DNA from: Mesorhizobium sp.
Lineage (GTDB): Bacteria > Pseudomonadota > Alphaproteobacteria > Rhizobiales > Rhizobiaceae
NCBI RefSeq assembly: GCF_004963255.1
Contig: NZ_SUGA01000013.1
Coordinates: 85,832-140,805, forward strand
DNA length: 54,974 bases
Direction of reading: 5' to 3'
Made by a program: the position numbers and the translations under genes. Positions 25,905-34,346 of this stretch are shown here, in pieces. Position 1 is the stretch's first letter. Each line of letters starts with the position of its first letter. The notes below the pieces were generated by a model that saw only the letters and a list, made by a program, of their open reading frames with translations, was not told the origin of the DNA and searched no databases.

Positions 25905-26004
25905 GAGCAATTCCAGGAAAAGTGTGAGCGGTTTTCTGTCCGGAATTGCGTCAAACAAAGGGATAGAGCGGTTCGCCGTTTCCGTGAAACGGTGAGACGC
26001 TCTA
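25905..26004 (+). repeat. RIME-like intergenic palindromic element, copy 3 (most complete)
   Basis: It has two hairpin modules. The first is GCAATTCC (from 25907) with the partner GGAATTGC (from 25941), and the second is TAGAGCG (from 25964) with CGCTCTA (to 26004), including GTTTC-CGT-GAAAC. This matches the rhizobial intergenic mosaic repeat type, which I know in many copies per genome. It ends 6 bases before the ATG of the HTH-TPR gene, so it takes the place of a normal leader and Shine-Dalgarno region. Confidence 0.8.
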
Positions 26005-26010
26005 GGGTCA

Positions 26011-27417
26011 ATGAGGCAGGCTTTGGCGAGCAGGCGTGACCGTCGGTTGAACGATTGGAAGGAAATCGCTGCCTTCTTCGGCCGCGACGAGCGCACCGTG
26101 CGGCGTTGGGAGCGCCAGCGCGGCCTGCCGGTTCACCGGATTTCCGGTGGGGCAAGGAATCTCGTCTTTGCCTATGCGGATGAGCTGGAGAGATGGCTGC
26201 GGGGTGACAGCCCGGCGCCGGAGGAAGCGCCTGCGACCGAGACCGCCGCGGCGGGGCCCGATGGAACGCCGCGAGTTCCGGCCGCCGATACCGTTGGGGC
26301 CTCACGGGTCGCTGGCTTCCATCGTCCGGCTCTCCTCATCGCCGGCGCGATCATGCTCTTTGCCGTTGTCGTCATCGCCGGAATCCTTTCGATGCGCGAT
26401 GCTCCCATCTTGCCGGGCCGTGCTGCGTACAGGCCGGATCCAAAGGTCCGGGATCTCTATCTCGACGCCGTCTACTATCTGGAGACGAGGCAGGCGAGCG
26501 GGCTGAACCGCGCCATGCAACTGCTCACCGAGGCGACCACGCTCGATCCCGGCTATGCCGACGCCTACGCCAAGCTGGCGGACAGCTACAACATGGTCAG
26601 CCAATTCACGCTGATGCCGGCAAGGGACGCCTATCCGAAGGCTGAGGCCGCCGCCAATCGCGCCATAGCGCTCGATCCCCACAATGCCGGCGGCTACGCG
26701 GCGCTCGCCTTTGCGGCTTTCTATTGGGACAAGGATTTTGCCGGCTCACGCGCGCTGTTCGAGCGGGCGATCCGGCTTGATCCGGGTTCCGCCCAGACTC
26801 ACCACTGGTATGCGCTGACGCTCATGGTCGCAGGCGAGACGGAACGCCCTCTCAGCGAGATCGCCAAGGCGCAGGAACTCAGCCCGGAGTCGCGCAGCAT
26901 TCTTGCCAACAAGGCGCTCATCCTGTTCCATGCCGGCCGCGTCGACGAGGCCCTGGCGATCCTGCAGCCGCTTGCCGAGGCGGAGCCGAACCTGCGTTCG
27001 CCGCCCGAATATCTCGCCACCATCTATCTCGACCAGCATCGCTGGAGCGATTTCCTGCGCGAGTATCGCATGGCAGCCGTCATCTCCGGCAACGATGCCC
27101 GCCAGGCCATTGCCGATGCCGCCGAAAAGGGCCTGGATGACGAGGGCGGCGATGGCCTGTTGAAGGCGATGTTGGCCGAGCAGCTGCGGCAATACCAGCG
27201 CGACCGCGAACCTGCCTACAAGCTCGCCACCACCGCCGCCATGCTGGGTCGAGGCGACGATGCGATCCGCTATCTCGAGGAATCGGCAAGGCGCAAGGAG
27301 GACGATCTGCTCGGCGTACGCGTCGACCCGGCCTTCAGGGGACTGCGCAGCGATCCGCGCTACCGGGCGATCGTCGAGGCCGAGGGCTTTGTCCCGACAC
27401 AGGCGCCGGGCTCCTGA
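26011..27417 (+). CDS. Membrane-anchored HTH-TPR protein (one-component regulator-like)
   Basis: The protein has 468 residues. Residues about 14-65 hold a MerR/excisionase-like HTH (WKEIAAFFGRDERTVRRWER, then GLPVHRISGG and FAYADELERWL). A short Pro/Ala linker and one membrane helix (about 107-127, LLIAGAIMLFAVVVIAGIL) follow. Residues about 145-360 are TPR repeats (LDPGYADAYAKLADSYN, LDPHNAGGYAALAFAA, LDPGSAQTHHWYALTLM). The plan suggests a cytoplasmic DNA-binding head and a periplasmic TPR sensor, as in CadC-like regulators. Target and signal are unknown. ATG 26011 has no clear Shine-Dalgarno because a repeat element abuts it. The VWA gene follows in the same direction after 82 bases. Confidence 0.75.
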   Translation: MRQALASRRDRRLNDWKEIAAFFGRDERTVRRWERQRGLPVHRISGGARNLVFAYADELERWLRGDSPAPEEAPATETAAAGPDGTPRVPAADTVGASRVAGFHRPALLIAGAIMLFAVVVIAGILSMRDAPILPGRAAYRPDPKVRDLYLDAVYYLETRQASGLNRAMQLLTEATTLDPGYADAYAKLADSYNMVSQFTLMPARDAYPKAEAAANRAIALDPHNAGGYAALAFAAFYWDKDFAGSRALFERAIRLDPGSAQTHHWYALTLMVAGETERPLSEIAKAQELSPESRSILANKALILFHAGRVDEALAILQPLAEAEPNLRSPPEYLATIYLDQHRWSDFLREYRMAAVISGNDARQAIADAAEKGLDDEGGDGLLKAMLAEQLRQYQRDREPAYKLATTAAMLGRGDDAIRYLEESARRKEDDLLGVRVDPAFRGLRSDPRYRAIVEAEGFVPTQAPGS

Positions 27418-27499
27418 CCACAAGCTTTTGCAGCTTGTCTCCGCAGGCCACCTAAAATAGCTTTCCGGGCGCGGACGAGGGAACAATCAGGAGACATCC

Positions 27500-29146
27500 A
27501 TGGCGGGACTGATACGGAGCGTCGCTGCGGCGGCCCTCCTTTTGTCGACGACCAGTTTCGGCTTTGCCGCCAACAAGGTCATCATCATTCTAGACGCTTC
27601 AGGCTCGATGTGGGCCCAGATCGATGGCAAGCCGAAGCTGGAGATCGCGCGTGAATCGCTGCGCACGGTGCTGCAGTCGGTTCCGGCCGACGACGAGATC
27701 GGCTTCATGGCCTACGGCCATCGCACCAAGGGCAGCTGCGACGACATCGAGCTGATCGTGCCGCCGCAAGCCGGCTCCGCCAGCGCCATTTCGGCCGCGG
27801 CCGACAGCATGAAATTCCTGGGCAAGACGCCGCTCACGGCTGCCGTCAAGCAGGCCGCCGAGGCGCTGAAATACACCGAGGACAAGGCAACGGTGGTGCT
27901 GATCACCGACGGGCTGGAGACCTGCGGCGGCGATCCCTGCGCGCTCGGCAAGGAGCTGAAGGAAAGCGGCGTCGACTTCACCGCCGATGTCGTCGGCTTC
28001 GGCCTGACCGCCGACGAGGGCAAACAGATTGCCTGCCTCGCCGAAAACACCGGCGGGAAATACATCCAGGCCTCCGACGAGAAGGCGCTGCAGGACGCGC
28101 TGGTCGAGACCGTGGCGGCTCCGGCGCCTGAGCCGGCTTCGGCACCCGCGCCAGCGCCCGCCAAGCCTGAATTCAATTTCATGCCGAGCGTGGTCATGGC
28201 CGAGGGGGGTCCCGAGATCTCCGACAACAGCAATGCCTGGGAGATCTACAAGGCCAATGCGGACGGCTCGCGCGGCGATCAGGTCATGACCGAGTATGGT
28301 GAGCTGAAAACCAATCTCGAACCGGGCGACTATATCGTCGTCGGCCGCGACGACGAGGCAAGAAGCGAGCAGAAGATCAAAATAGAGGCCGGCCAGGTTT
28401 ACAAGCCGCTGTTCACGCTCAACGGCGGTACGCTGGTTATCCATCCGCATGCGAGCCAGGGATCGGAGATCAGCGGCGAGGCGCGTGTCGACTTCGCCTA
28501 TCCGGGCGGCAGCACCACCCACTATGGCGACGCCAAGGCGACTGTCCCCGCCGGCGAGCAGAAGGTGACGGTACAGATCGGCGCCGGCACGGTAACCGAG
28601 ACCATCCAGCTTGCTGCCGGACAGACGGTCGAGAAGGACGTCGTCGTCGGCGTCGGTCACGCCGTGCTCAATGCCTTCTATACGGCAGGCGGTGACAAGG
28701 CCGACAATTCCGGCACTAGCTTCGAAATCGTCAAGGCTAAGAAGAAGATCGACGGTTCCCGCGAGAGCGTCGAGCACTCCTATGGTCCCGACAGCAAGTT
28801 CTGGCTGCCGCCGGACGACTATGTCGCGCTCACCACGCTCGATCTTGCCGTTGCCGAGCAGCCCTTCACCATCAAGGCCGGCGACAACCAGGACATCAAG
28901 GTCCCGCTCGACGCCGGCGTGCTGGCGATGTCGGCGCCCGGCGCTTACTCGATCGAGGTGTTCTCGTCGAAGAAGGACATAGAGGGCAAGCGCAAGTCGC
29001 TGGGCTTGAGCTATGGCGACAGTTGGCAGCAGACGATTCCCGCCGGCGACTATGTGGTCGTGCGGCACGCCTCCGACCAGGGCCAGGACAAGGAGATGCC
29101 GGTGACGATCAAGGCCGGCGAGCGGACCGAGGTCACCGTTCAGTAG
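27500..29146 (+). CDS. Secreted von Willebrand factor A domain protein
   Basis: The protein has 548 residues from ATG 27500 with AGGAGA upstream. A signal peptide ends near FGFAA (residue 24). The VWA domain starts at once: VIIILDASGSMWA is the MIDAS DxSxS, KTPLTAAV the MIDAS Thr and VLITDGLETCGG the MIDAS Asp, so metal-dependent ligand binding is likely intact. An Ala/Pro linker (about 205-225) leads to several beta-rich repeats of the form LEPGDYIVVGRDDEA, LPPDDYVALTTL and IPAGDYVVVRHASD, each about 90-100 residues. It is probably periplasmic or surface-bound. No partner is known. A strong terminator follows. Confidence 0.85.
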   Translation: MAGLIRSVAAAALLLSTTSFGFAANKVIIILDASGSMWAQIDGKPKLEIARESLRTVLQSVPADDEIGFMAYGHRTKGSCDDIELIVPPQAGSASAISAAADSMKFLGKTPLTAAVKQAAEALKYTEDKATVVLITDGLETCGGDPCALGKELKESGVDFTADVVGFGLTADEGKQIACLAENTGGKYIQASDEKALQDALVETVAAPAPEPASAPAPAPAKPEFNFMPSVVMAEGGPEISDNSNAWEIYKANADGSRGDQVMTEYGELKTNLEPGDYIVVGRDDEARSEQKIKIEAGQVYKPLFTLNGGTLVIHPHASQGSEISGEARVDFAYPGGSTTHYGDAKATVPAGEQKVTVQIGAGTVTETIQLAAGQTVEKDVVVGVGHAVLNAFYTAGGDKADNSGTSFEIVKAKKKIDGSRESVEHSYGPDSKFWLPPDDYVALTTLDLAVAEQPFTIKAGDNQDIKVPLDAGVLAMSAPGAYSIEVFSSKKDIEGKRKSLGLSYGDSWQQTIPAGDYVVVRHASDQGQDKEMPVTIKAGERTEVTVQ

Positions 29147-29168
29147 TCGTTTCGGCCGGAACAAAGAG

Positions 29169-29200
29169 AAAGGGCGGCGCGAGGCCGCCCTTTGTCTTTT
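29169..29200. terminator. Bidirectional rho-independent terminator
   Basis: There is a perfect 10-bp stem, AAAGGGCGGC (29169-29178) and GCCGCCCTTT (29184-29193), with a 5-base loop. T-rich sequence follows on the plus strand (TTTGTCTTTT) and on the minus strand (TTTCTCTTTG). It lies between the convergent VWA and edd genes and can end both transcripts. Confidence 0.85.
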
Positions 29201-29213
29201 GACACCGGAAACG

Positions 29214-31037
29214 TCAGGCGTTTCCGAATGCCGCCGCCCCGTGGTCGGCGCGGCCGACCAGCTGGCGGAAGCCGGCGAACAGCTCGCGGCCGAAGCCGAA
29301 TTCGTTGCCGATGAGATCGGCGTCCGCCGTGCGGCGCAGCGCGAATTCCGTTCCCGGCACCAGCACCTCGAGTGTGCCGGCATCGGCGTCGAGGCGGATG
29401 ACGTCGCCGTCGTGGATCCTGGCGATCGGGCCGTCCTCGACCGCTTCCGGCGTCACATGGATCGCCGCTGGCACCTTGCCGGAAGCGCCCGACATGCGCC
29501 CGTCGGTCACCAGCGCCACGCGCTGGCCGCGATCCTGCAGGATCCCGAGCACGGTGGTCAGCTTGTGCAGCTCCGGCATGCCGTTCGCCTTCGGGCCCTG
29601 GAAGCGGATCACGGCGACGAAGTCGCCGGTGAGCTGGCCGGCCTTGAAGGCGTCGTTCAGGCCTTGCTGGCTGTCGAACACTTTTGCCGGCGCCTCGATG
29701 ATGCGGCGCTCCGGTTTGACGGCGGAAGTCTTGATGACGGCGTGGCCGAGATTGCCGCCAAGCACTTTCAGCCCGCCGGTCGGCTGGAAGGCTTTCTTGA
29801 CCGGCGCCAGCACCTTCTCGTCGCCGCTCACGACCGGCGCCGCTTCGCGCACCACGCTGCCGTCCTCGCCAAGCCTCGCCTCGACCGCGTAGGGGCGCAG
29901 GCCTTCACCCCACACCGTCTGCACGTCCTCATGCAGCAGGCCTTCGTCGAGCAGCTCGCGGATCAGGAAGCCGAGCCCGCCGGCGGCATGGAAATGGTTC
30001 ACGTCGGCGAGCCCGTTCGGATAGACGCGCGCCAGAAGCGGCACCGCCTCGGACAGGTCGGATATGTCCTGCCAAGTCAGCGCAATGCCGGCGGCCGCGG
30101 CCATGGCGATCAGGTGGATCGTATGGTTGGTCGAGCCGCCGGTGGCGTGCAGGCCGACCACGCCGTTGACGATCGAACGCTCGTCGATCATGCGCCCGAC
30201 CGGCGTGTAGGCATTGCCGAGCGCCGTGATCGCCAGCGCCCGCTTGGCCGCTTCCCTGGTCAGCGCGTCGCGCAGCGGCGTGCCCGGATTGACGAACGAG
30301 GCGCCGGGCGTGTGCAGGCCCATGATCTCCATCAGCATCTGGTTGGAATTTGCCGTGCCGTAGAAGGTGCAGGTGCCAGGCCCGTGATAGGACTTGGATT
30401 CCGCCTCGAGCAGTTCGGCGCGGCCGACCTTGCCTTCGGCATAGAGCTGGCGGACCTTGGCCTTCTCGTCATTCGCTAGCCCGGTCGTCATCGGCCCGGC
30501 CGGAATGAAGACGGCCGGCAGGTGCCCGAAGGTGAGCGCCGCGATCACCAGCCCGGGCACGATCTTGTCGCAGACGCCGAGGAAGACGGCGGCGTCGAAC
30601 ATATTGTGCGACAGGCCGATCGCCGCCGCCATGGCGATGACATCGCGCGAGAAAAGCGACAGCTCCATGCCGGGCTGGCCTTGGGTGACGCCGTCGCACA
30701 TCGCCGGCACGCCGCCGGCCACCTGGGCGATGCCGCCTGCCTCGCGCGCGGCTTCCTTGATCAGTGCCGGGAAGGTCTCGAAGGGCTGATGCGCCGACAG
30801 CATGTCATTGTAGGAGGTGATGATGCCGAGATTCGGCACGCGGTCGCCGCCGAGCGCGATCTTTTCCGACGGGCTGCACACGGCAAAACCGTGGGCGAGG
30901 TTGCCGCAGCCCAGCACCGCCCGATTGGCGGTATTGCTTGACGCTCCGGCGATGCGGCCGAGATAGGCTTCTCGCCCGGCTTTTGAACGTTGGCGGATGC
31001 GTTCCGTGATGGCTTCGATATCGCGTCTGGCTGTCAT
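29214..31037 (-). CDS. edd: 6-phosphogluconate dehydratase (Entner-Doudoroff)
   Basis: The protein has 607 residues, full length for Edd. It converts 6-phosphogluconate to 2-keto-3-deoxy-6-phosphogluconate and is a cytoplasmic [4Fe-4S] enzyme of the IlvD/Edd family. Cluster Cys residues appear in VLGCGNLAHG, VPAMCDGVTQG and FLGVCDKIVPG; TDGRMSGASGKVPAAIH is the C-terminal family signature. It is the last gene of the zwf-pgl-edd operon, 61 bases after the pgl stop, and ends at a bidirectional terminator. Confidence 0.97.
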   Translation of the reverse strand: MTARRDIEAITERIRQRSKAGREAYLGRIAGASSNTANRAVLGCGNLAHGFAVCSPSEKIALGGDRVPNLGIITSYNDMLSAHQPFETFPALIKEAAREAGGIAQVAGGVPAMCDGVTQGQPGMELSLFSRDVIAMAAAIGLSHNMFDAAVFLGVCDKIVPGLVIAALTFGHLPAVFIPAGPMTTGLANDEKAKVRQLYAEGKVGRAELLEAESKSYHGPGTCTFYGTANSNQMLMEIMGLHTPGASFVNPGTPLRDALTREAAKRALAITALGNAYTPVGRMIDERSIVNGVVGLHATGGSTNHTIHLIAMAAAAGIALTWQDISDLSEAVPLLARVYPNGLADVNHFHAAGGLGFLIRELLDEGLLHEDVQTVWGEGLRPYAVEARLGEDGSVVREAAPVVSGDEKVLAPVKKAFQPTGGLKVLGGNLGHAVIKTSAVKPERRIIEAPAKVFDSQQGLNDAFKAGQLTGDFVAVIRFQGPKANGMPELHKLTTVLGILQDRGQRVALVTDGRMSGASGKVPAAIHVTPEAVEDGPIARIHDGDVIRLDADAGTLEVLVPGTEFALRRTADADLIGNEFGFGRELFAGFRQLVGRADHGAAAFGNA

Positions 31038-31098
31038 GGTCCGTCCTTTCGAGCCCGGTAAGCGTCCTCCCCTGCCACCGGGCTGTCCTCATATGAAA

Positions 31099-31815
31099 TC
31101 AGGGTGCCCAGAACACCTCTATCCGTCCCGGCGCCGCCTCGAGCACGCTGCGGATGGGCTTTTTCGCGCCTGGACCCATCGCGCCGTTGAACGCTGTGCG
31201 CTTGTCCTCGCCTTCGATGTGCAGCGCGACGAAGCCGGCCGCGACGATGCGCGCCATCGACAGCGTCAGCCGCGGCTCGCCGCCGCTCGCCGCATGCACC
31301 GGCAGCACGATGCGCTGGGACGCCGGGTCGAGCAACTCCTCGAGGTTGCCGGCATCCGGAAAGAACGAAGCCGTATGGCCGTCGCCGCCCATGCCGAGGA
31401 TAACCACGTCGAGCGGCCAGGGCAGCGACCGCAGCGCTTCGCTATCTGCCGCCGCGGCGTCCTCGATGCTTGCCGCCTCATGGTAGAGCGGCACGAAGCG
31501 CGCCGCCGCGGCCTTGCTCTGCAGCAGGTTCGCTGCCACCAGCCCGGCATTCGATCGCGGCGAGGACGGCGGCACGAAGCGCTCGTCGACCAGTGTCACA
31601 ATAATCTTGTCCCAGGCGATCGGCGTGGTCGAGAGCGCGGCGAACAGCTTCGCCGGCGTGGTCCCGCCGGACACGGCGAGCAGCGCGGCGCCGCGTTCCG
31701 TGATGGCCTTGGTCAACCGGTCCGCGATCTCACCGGCGAGCGCCGTTGCGAGATCCTGGCGATCGGCAAAGCCGTTCCAGCCGTAGCTGACCTCGCTCAA
31801 TTGCTCTCGTGCCAT
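31099..31815 (-). CDS. pgl: 6-phosphogluconolactonase (DevB type)
   Basis: The protein has 238 residues. It hydrolyses 6-phosphogluconolactone in the cytoplasm. The family pieces are AVSGGTTPAKLFAAL, TLVDERFVPPSSPRSNAGL and VILGMGGDGHTASFFPDA. Its ATG 31815 lies inside the 3' end of zwf (19-base overlap), so translation of the two is coupled. Confidence 0.95.
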   Translation of the reverse strand: MAREQLSEVSYGWNGFADRQDLATALAGEIADRLTKAITERGAALLAVSGGTTPAKLFAALSTTPIAWDKIIVTLVDERFVPPSSPRSNAGLVAANLLQSKAAAARFVPLYHEAASIEDAAAADSEALRSLPWPLDVVILGMGGDGHTASFFPDAGNLEELLDPASQRIVLPVHAASGGEPRLTLSMARIVAAGFVALHIEGEDKRTAFNGAMGPGAKKPIRSVLEAAPGRIEVFWAP

Positions 31816-33266
31816 GTCCGTCCGTCACGTTCGATAAGCGCGATCGAGGCCGACGGCCCCCAGGTGCCGGCCGTATAGCCCTGGGCTTCCTGCCTGGCGC
31901 TCTCCCAGGCGTTCTGGATCGGATCGATCCATTTCCAGGCCGCCTCGACCTCGTCGCGGCGCATGAACAGCGTCTGGTTGCCGCGCACCACATCCATGAT
32001 CAGCCGCTCATAGGCGTCCGGCGCGCGCGTGTCGAAGGACTGAGCGAAGCTCATATCGAGCGAAATCTGGCGCAGCCGCATGCCGCCCGGGCCGGGATCC
32101 TTGATCATGATGTATTGCTTGACGCCTTCATTCGGCTGCAGCCGGATCACCAACTGGTTGGCGAAGATCGGTCCGGCGCTGTCGCCGAAGATCGAATACG
32201 GGATCGGCTTGAACTCGATGACGATTTCCGAGACCCGGGTGGCGAGCCGTTTGCCGGTCCTCAGATAGAAGGGAACGCCGGCCCAGCGCCAGTTGCCGAT
32301 CTCGGCCTTGATGGCGACGAAAGTCTCGGTGTTGCTATCCTTGCCGAGTTCCTCGACATATCCCTTGACGGGACCGCCCGCCGAGGCGCCGGCGCGATAC
32401 TGGCCGCGCACCGTATGCTTGGGCGCCCCGTTGCCGTTGATGCGCTTCAGAGCCCGCAGCACCTTCAGCTTCTCGTCGCGCACCGCATCGGCGTCCATGG
32501 ACGACGGTGTTTCCATGGCGACGAGGCAAAGCAGCTGCAGAATATGGTTCTGCACCATGTCGCGCAGCGCGCCGGCCTTGTCGTAATAGGTGACGCGGTC
32601 TTCGAGCCCGACGGTCTCGGCGACGGTGATCTGAACATGGTCGATATGCGCCGAATTCCACAGCGGCTCATAGAGCGCATTGGCAAAGCGCAGCGCCATC
32701 AGGTTCTGCACCGTTTCCTTGCCGAGATAGTGGTCGATGCGGAAGATCTGGCCTTCGTCGAAATCGCCACCGACCGCGTCGTTGAGGGCGCGCGCCGAGC
32801 TGAGGTCGCGGCCGATCGGCTTTTCCAGCACGATGCGCGAATTCGGCGTGATCAGCTTGTGCTCCTTGAGCTTGTGCGAGATGTCGCCGAACAGCGCCGG
32901 TGCCACCGCGAGGTAGAAGGCGCGGATGCGGTCGCTGTCGCCGATCGCCTTCTTGAGCTCGCCGAAGCCGGCGCCTGTGGTCGCGTCAGCCGACACGTAG
33001 GAAAGCCGCGCCAAGAAAGTCTCAAGCTCCTTGGCATCGACATCCTCCGGTTTCACGTGCTCGGATATCGCCTTCTTGGCGAAGGTCCGGAATTCGGCAT
33101 CGCTCATCTTCGCGCGCGACGTTCCGATGATGCGCGTCGGTTCGGAGAATTGATGGTCGCGCTGGCGATGGTAGAGCGACGGCAGGAGCTTGCGTTCCGA
33201 CAAGTCGCCGGTGCCGCCGAAGATGATGAAGTCGAAGGGATCGACAGGAATGATCTGGCTGGTCAT
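31797..33266 (-). CDS. zwf: Glucose-6-phosphate 1-dehydrogenase
   Basis: The protein has 489 residues. It oxidises glucose 6-phosphate with NAD(P)+, the first step of the Entner-Doudoroff and pentose phosphate routes. The coenzyme site is DFIIFGGTGDLSERKLLPSL, and the substrate/catalytic site is RIDHYLGKETVQN. ATG 33266 fits the family start; the open frame further upstream is not conserved sequence. Upstream, around 33311-33330, the leader is AT-rich with AATCGATT and AAATTTAAAT-type palindromes that could carry the promoter or an operator. Confidence 0.97.
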   Translation of the reverse strand: MTSQIIPVDPFDFIIFGGTGDLSERKLLPSLYHRQRDHQFSEPTRIIGTSRAKMSDAEFRTFAKKAISEHVKPEDVDAKELETFLARLSYVSADATTGAGFGELKKAIGDSDRIRAFYLAVAPALFGDISHKLKEHKLITPNSRIVLEKPIGRDLSSARALNDAVGGDFDEGQIFRIDHYLGKETVQNLMALRFANALYEPLWNSAHIDHVQITVAETVGLEDRVTYYDKAGALRDMVQNHILQLLCLVAMETPSSMDADAVRDEKLKVLRALKRINGNGAPKHTVRGQYRAGASAGGPVKGYVEELGKDSNTETFVAIKAEIGNWRWAGVPFYLRTGKRLATRVSEIVIEFKPIPYSIFGDSAGPIFANQLVIRLQPNEGVKQYIMIKDPGPGGMRLRQISLDMSFAQSFDTRAPDAYERLIMDVVRGNQTLFMRRDEVEAAWKWIDPIQNAWESARQEAQGYTAGTWGPSASIALIERDGRTWHESN

Positions 33267-33525
33267 GGTCAGTCCGATTTGATGCCTGATGGCGGCAGCG
33301 TGGTTGGTATATTCTAATCGATTTAAATTTTCCAGTGCCATGGTGTCACAGGCAGGACCAATCGCTTGCACTTGCATCGGTCCACCTGTTTCCCGACACT
33401 CGCGCACTGCCGGCAGGCTTGTCGGCAAGCCATGGCTTCCGGCAGCATTCGCGCCTGCACCATAGAACGTGAATGTGACGAAAGCTAAGGGAGATGGCTG
33501 CGGAAATCCAATGAGCGGGAAAGCC
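33267..33525. promoter_or_regulatory. Divergent promoter region of zwf and the SDR gene
   Basis: These 259 bases contain an AT-rich patch at 33308-33330 (TATATTCTAATCGATTTAAA) with the palindromes AATCGATT (33316-33323) and ATTTAAAT (33321-33328). It lies about 50 bases upstream of the zwf start and is the likely site of the zwf promoter or an operator. The rest shows no clear motif. Confidence 0.4.
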
Positions 33526-34272
33526 ATGCGTCTGGAAAACAAGGTCGCCATCATCACCGGTGCCGCGTCGGGCTTCGGCGAGGGCATGGCGAAACGCTTT
33601 GCCGAAGAGGGGGCGCGCGTGGTCGTCGCCGATCTCAACGCCAAGGGCGCGGAGCGGGTGGCCGACGAGATCGGCGCCAACGCGATCTGGACCCAGACCG
33701 ACGTGTCCCTGCGCTCCGAATTCGACGAGATGATCTACGCCGCCAAGAGCGCGTTCGGCCGCATCGACATCATGGTCAACAATGCCGGCTTCACCCACCG
33801 CAACGGCGATATGCTGGGCGTCGACGAGGAAACCTTCGACCTGATCACCGCCGTCAACATCAAGGCGATCTACCATGCGGCGCTCGCCGTCGTGCCGATC
33901 ATGGATCGGCAGGGCGGCGGCGTCATCCTGACCACGGCCTCGACCGCAGGGCTTCGGCCGCGGCCGGGACTGACCTGGTACAATGCTTCCAAGGGCTGGG
34001 CGATCACCGCCACCAAGTCGATGGCCGTTGAACTGGCGCCGAAGAACATTCGCGTCAACTGCCTTTGCCCGGTTGCCGGAGAGACCGGCATGCTGGAGAA
34101 ATTCATGGGCGCCGACACGCCGGAGATACGCGAGAAGTTCCGCGCCTCGATTCCGCTCGGCCGGCTCTCGACACCTCTCGACATCGCCAATGCGGCACTG
34201 TGGCTGGCTTCGGACGAGGCCGCCTTCATCACTGGCGTGGCGCTGGAGGTCGATGGCGGCCGCTGTGTCTAG
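33526..34272 (+). CDS. Short-chain dehydrogenase/reductase (classical SDR)
   Basis: The protein has 248 residues. The cofactor site is VAIITGAASGFGEGMAKRF, then IDIMVNNAG, the catalytic Ser in VILTTASTAG, and YNASKGW with the Tyr and Lys. It ends ITGVALEVDGGRCV, as in FabG-like enzymes. Asp in VVVADLN after the second strand suggests NAD(H) preference. ATG 33526 is chosen (GGGAAAG upstream); ATG 33511 is an alternative. The substrate is unknown. It is divergent from zwf and unlikely to be part of its operon. Confidence 0.85.
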   Translation: MRLENKVAIITGAASGFGEGMAKRFAEEGARVVVADLNAKGAERVADEIGANAIWTQTDVSLRSEFDEMIYAAKSAFGRIDIMVNNAGFTHRNGDMLGVDEETFDLITAVNIKAIYHAALAVVPIMDRQGGGVILTTASTAGLRPRPGLTWYNASKGWAITATKSMAVELAPKNIRVNCLCPVAGETGMLEKFMGADTPEIREKFRASIPLGRLSTPLDIANAALWLASDEAAFITGVALEVDGGRCV

Positions 34273-34346
34273 TCGATGACGTGCGGCTTGAGTTTGACTT
34301 GACGATCCGGCGAAAGGCATAACGGTGCCTGGATGAGGCGGGTGCC

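Noticed and set aside
27599..29383. Long minus-strand frame antisense to the VWA gene
   Set aside because: Shadow frame without domains. It runs through the terminator at 29169-29200.
33346..34320. Minus-strand frame antisense to the SDR gene
   Set aside because: Shadow frame. The plus strand shows the full SDR signature.
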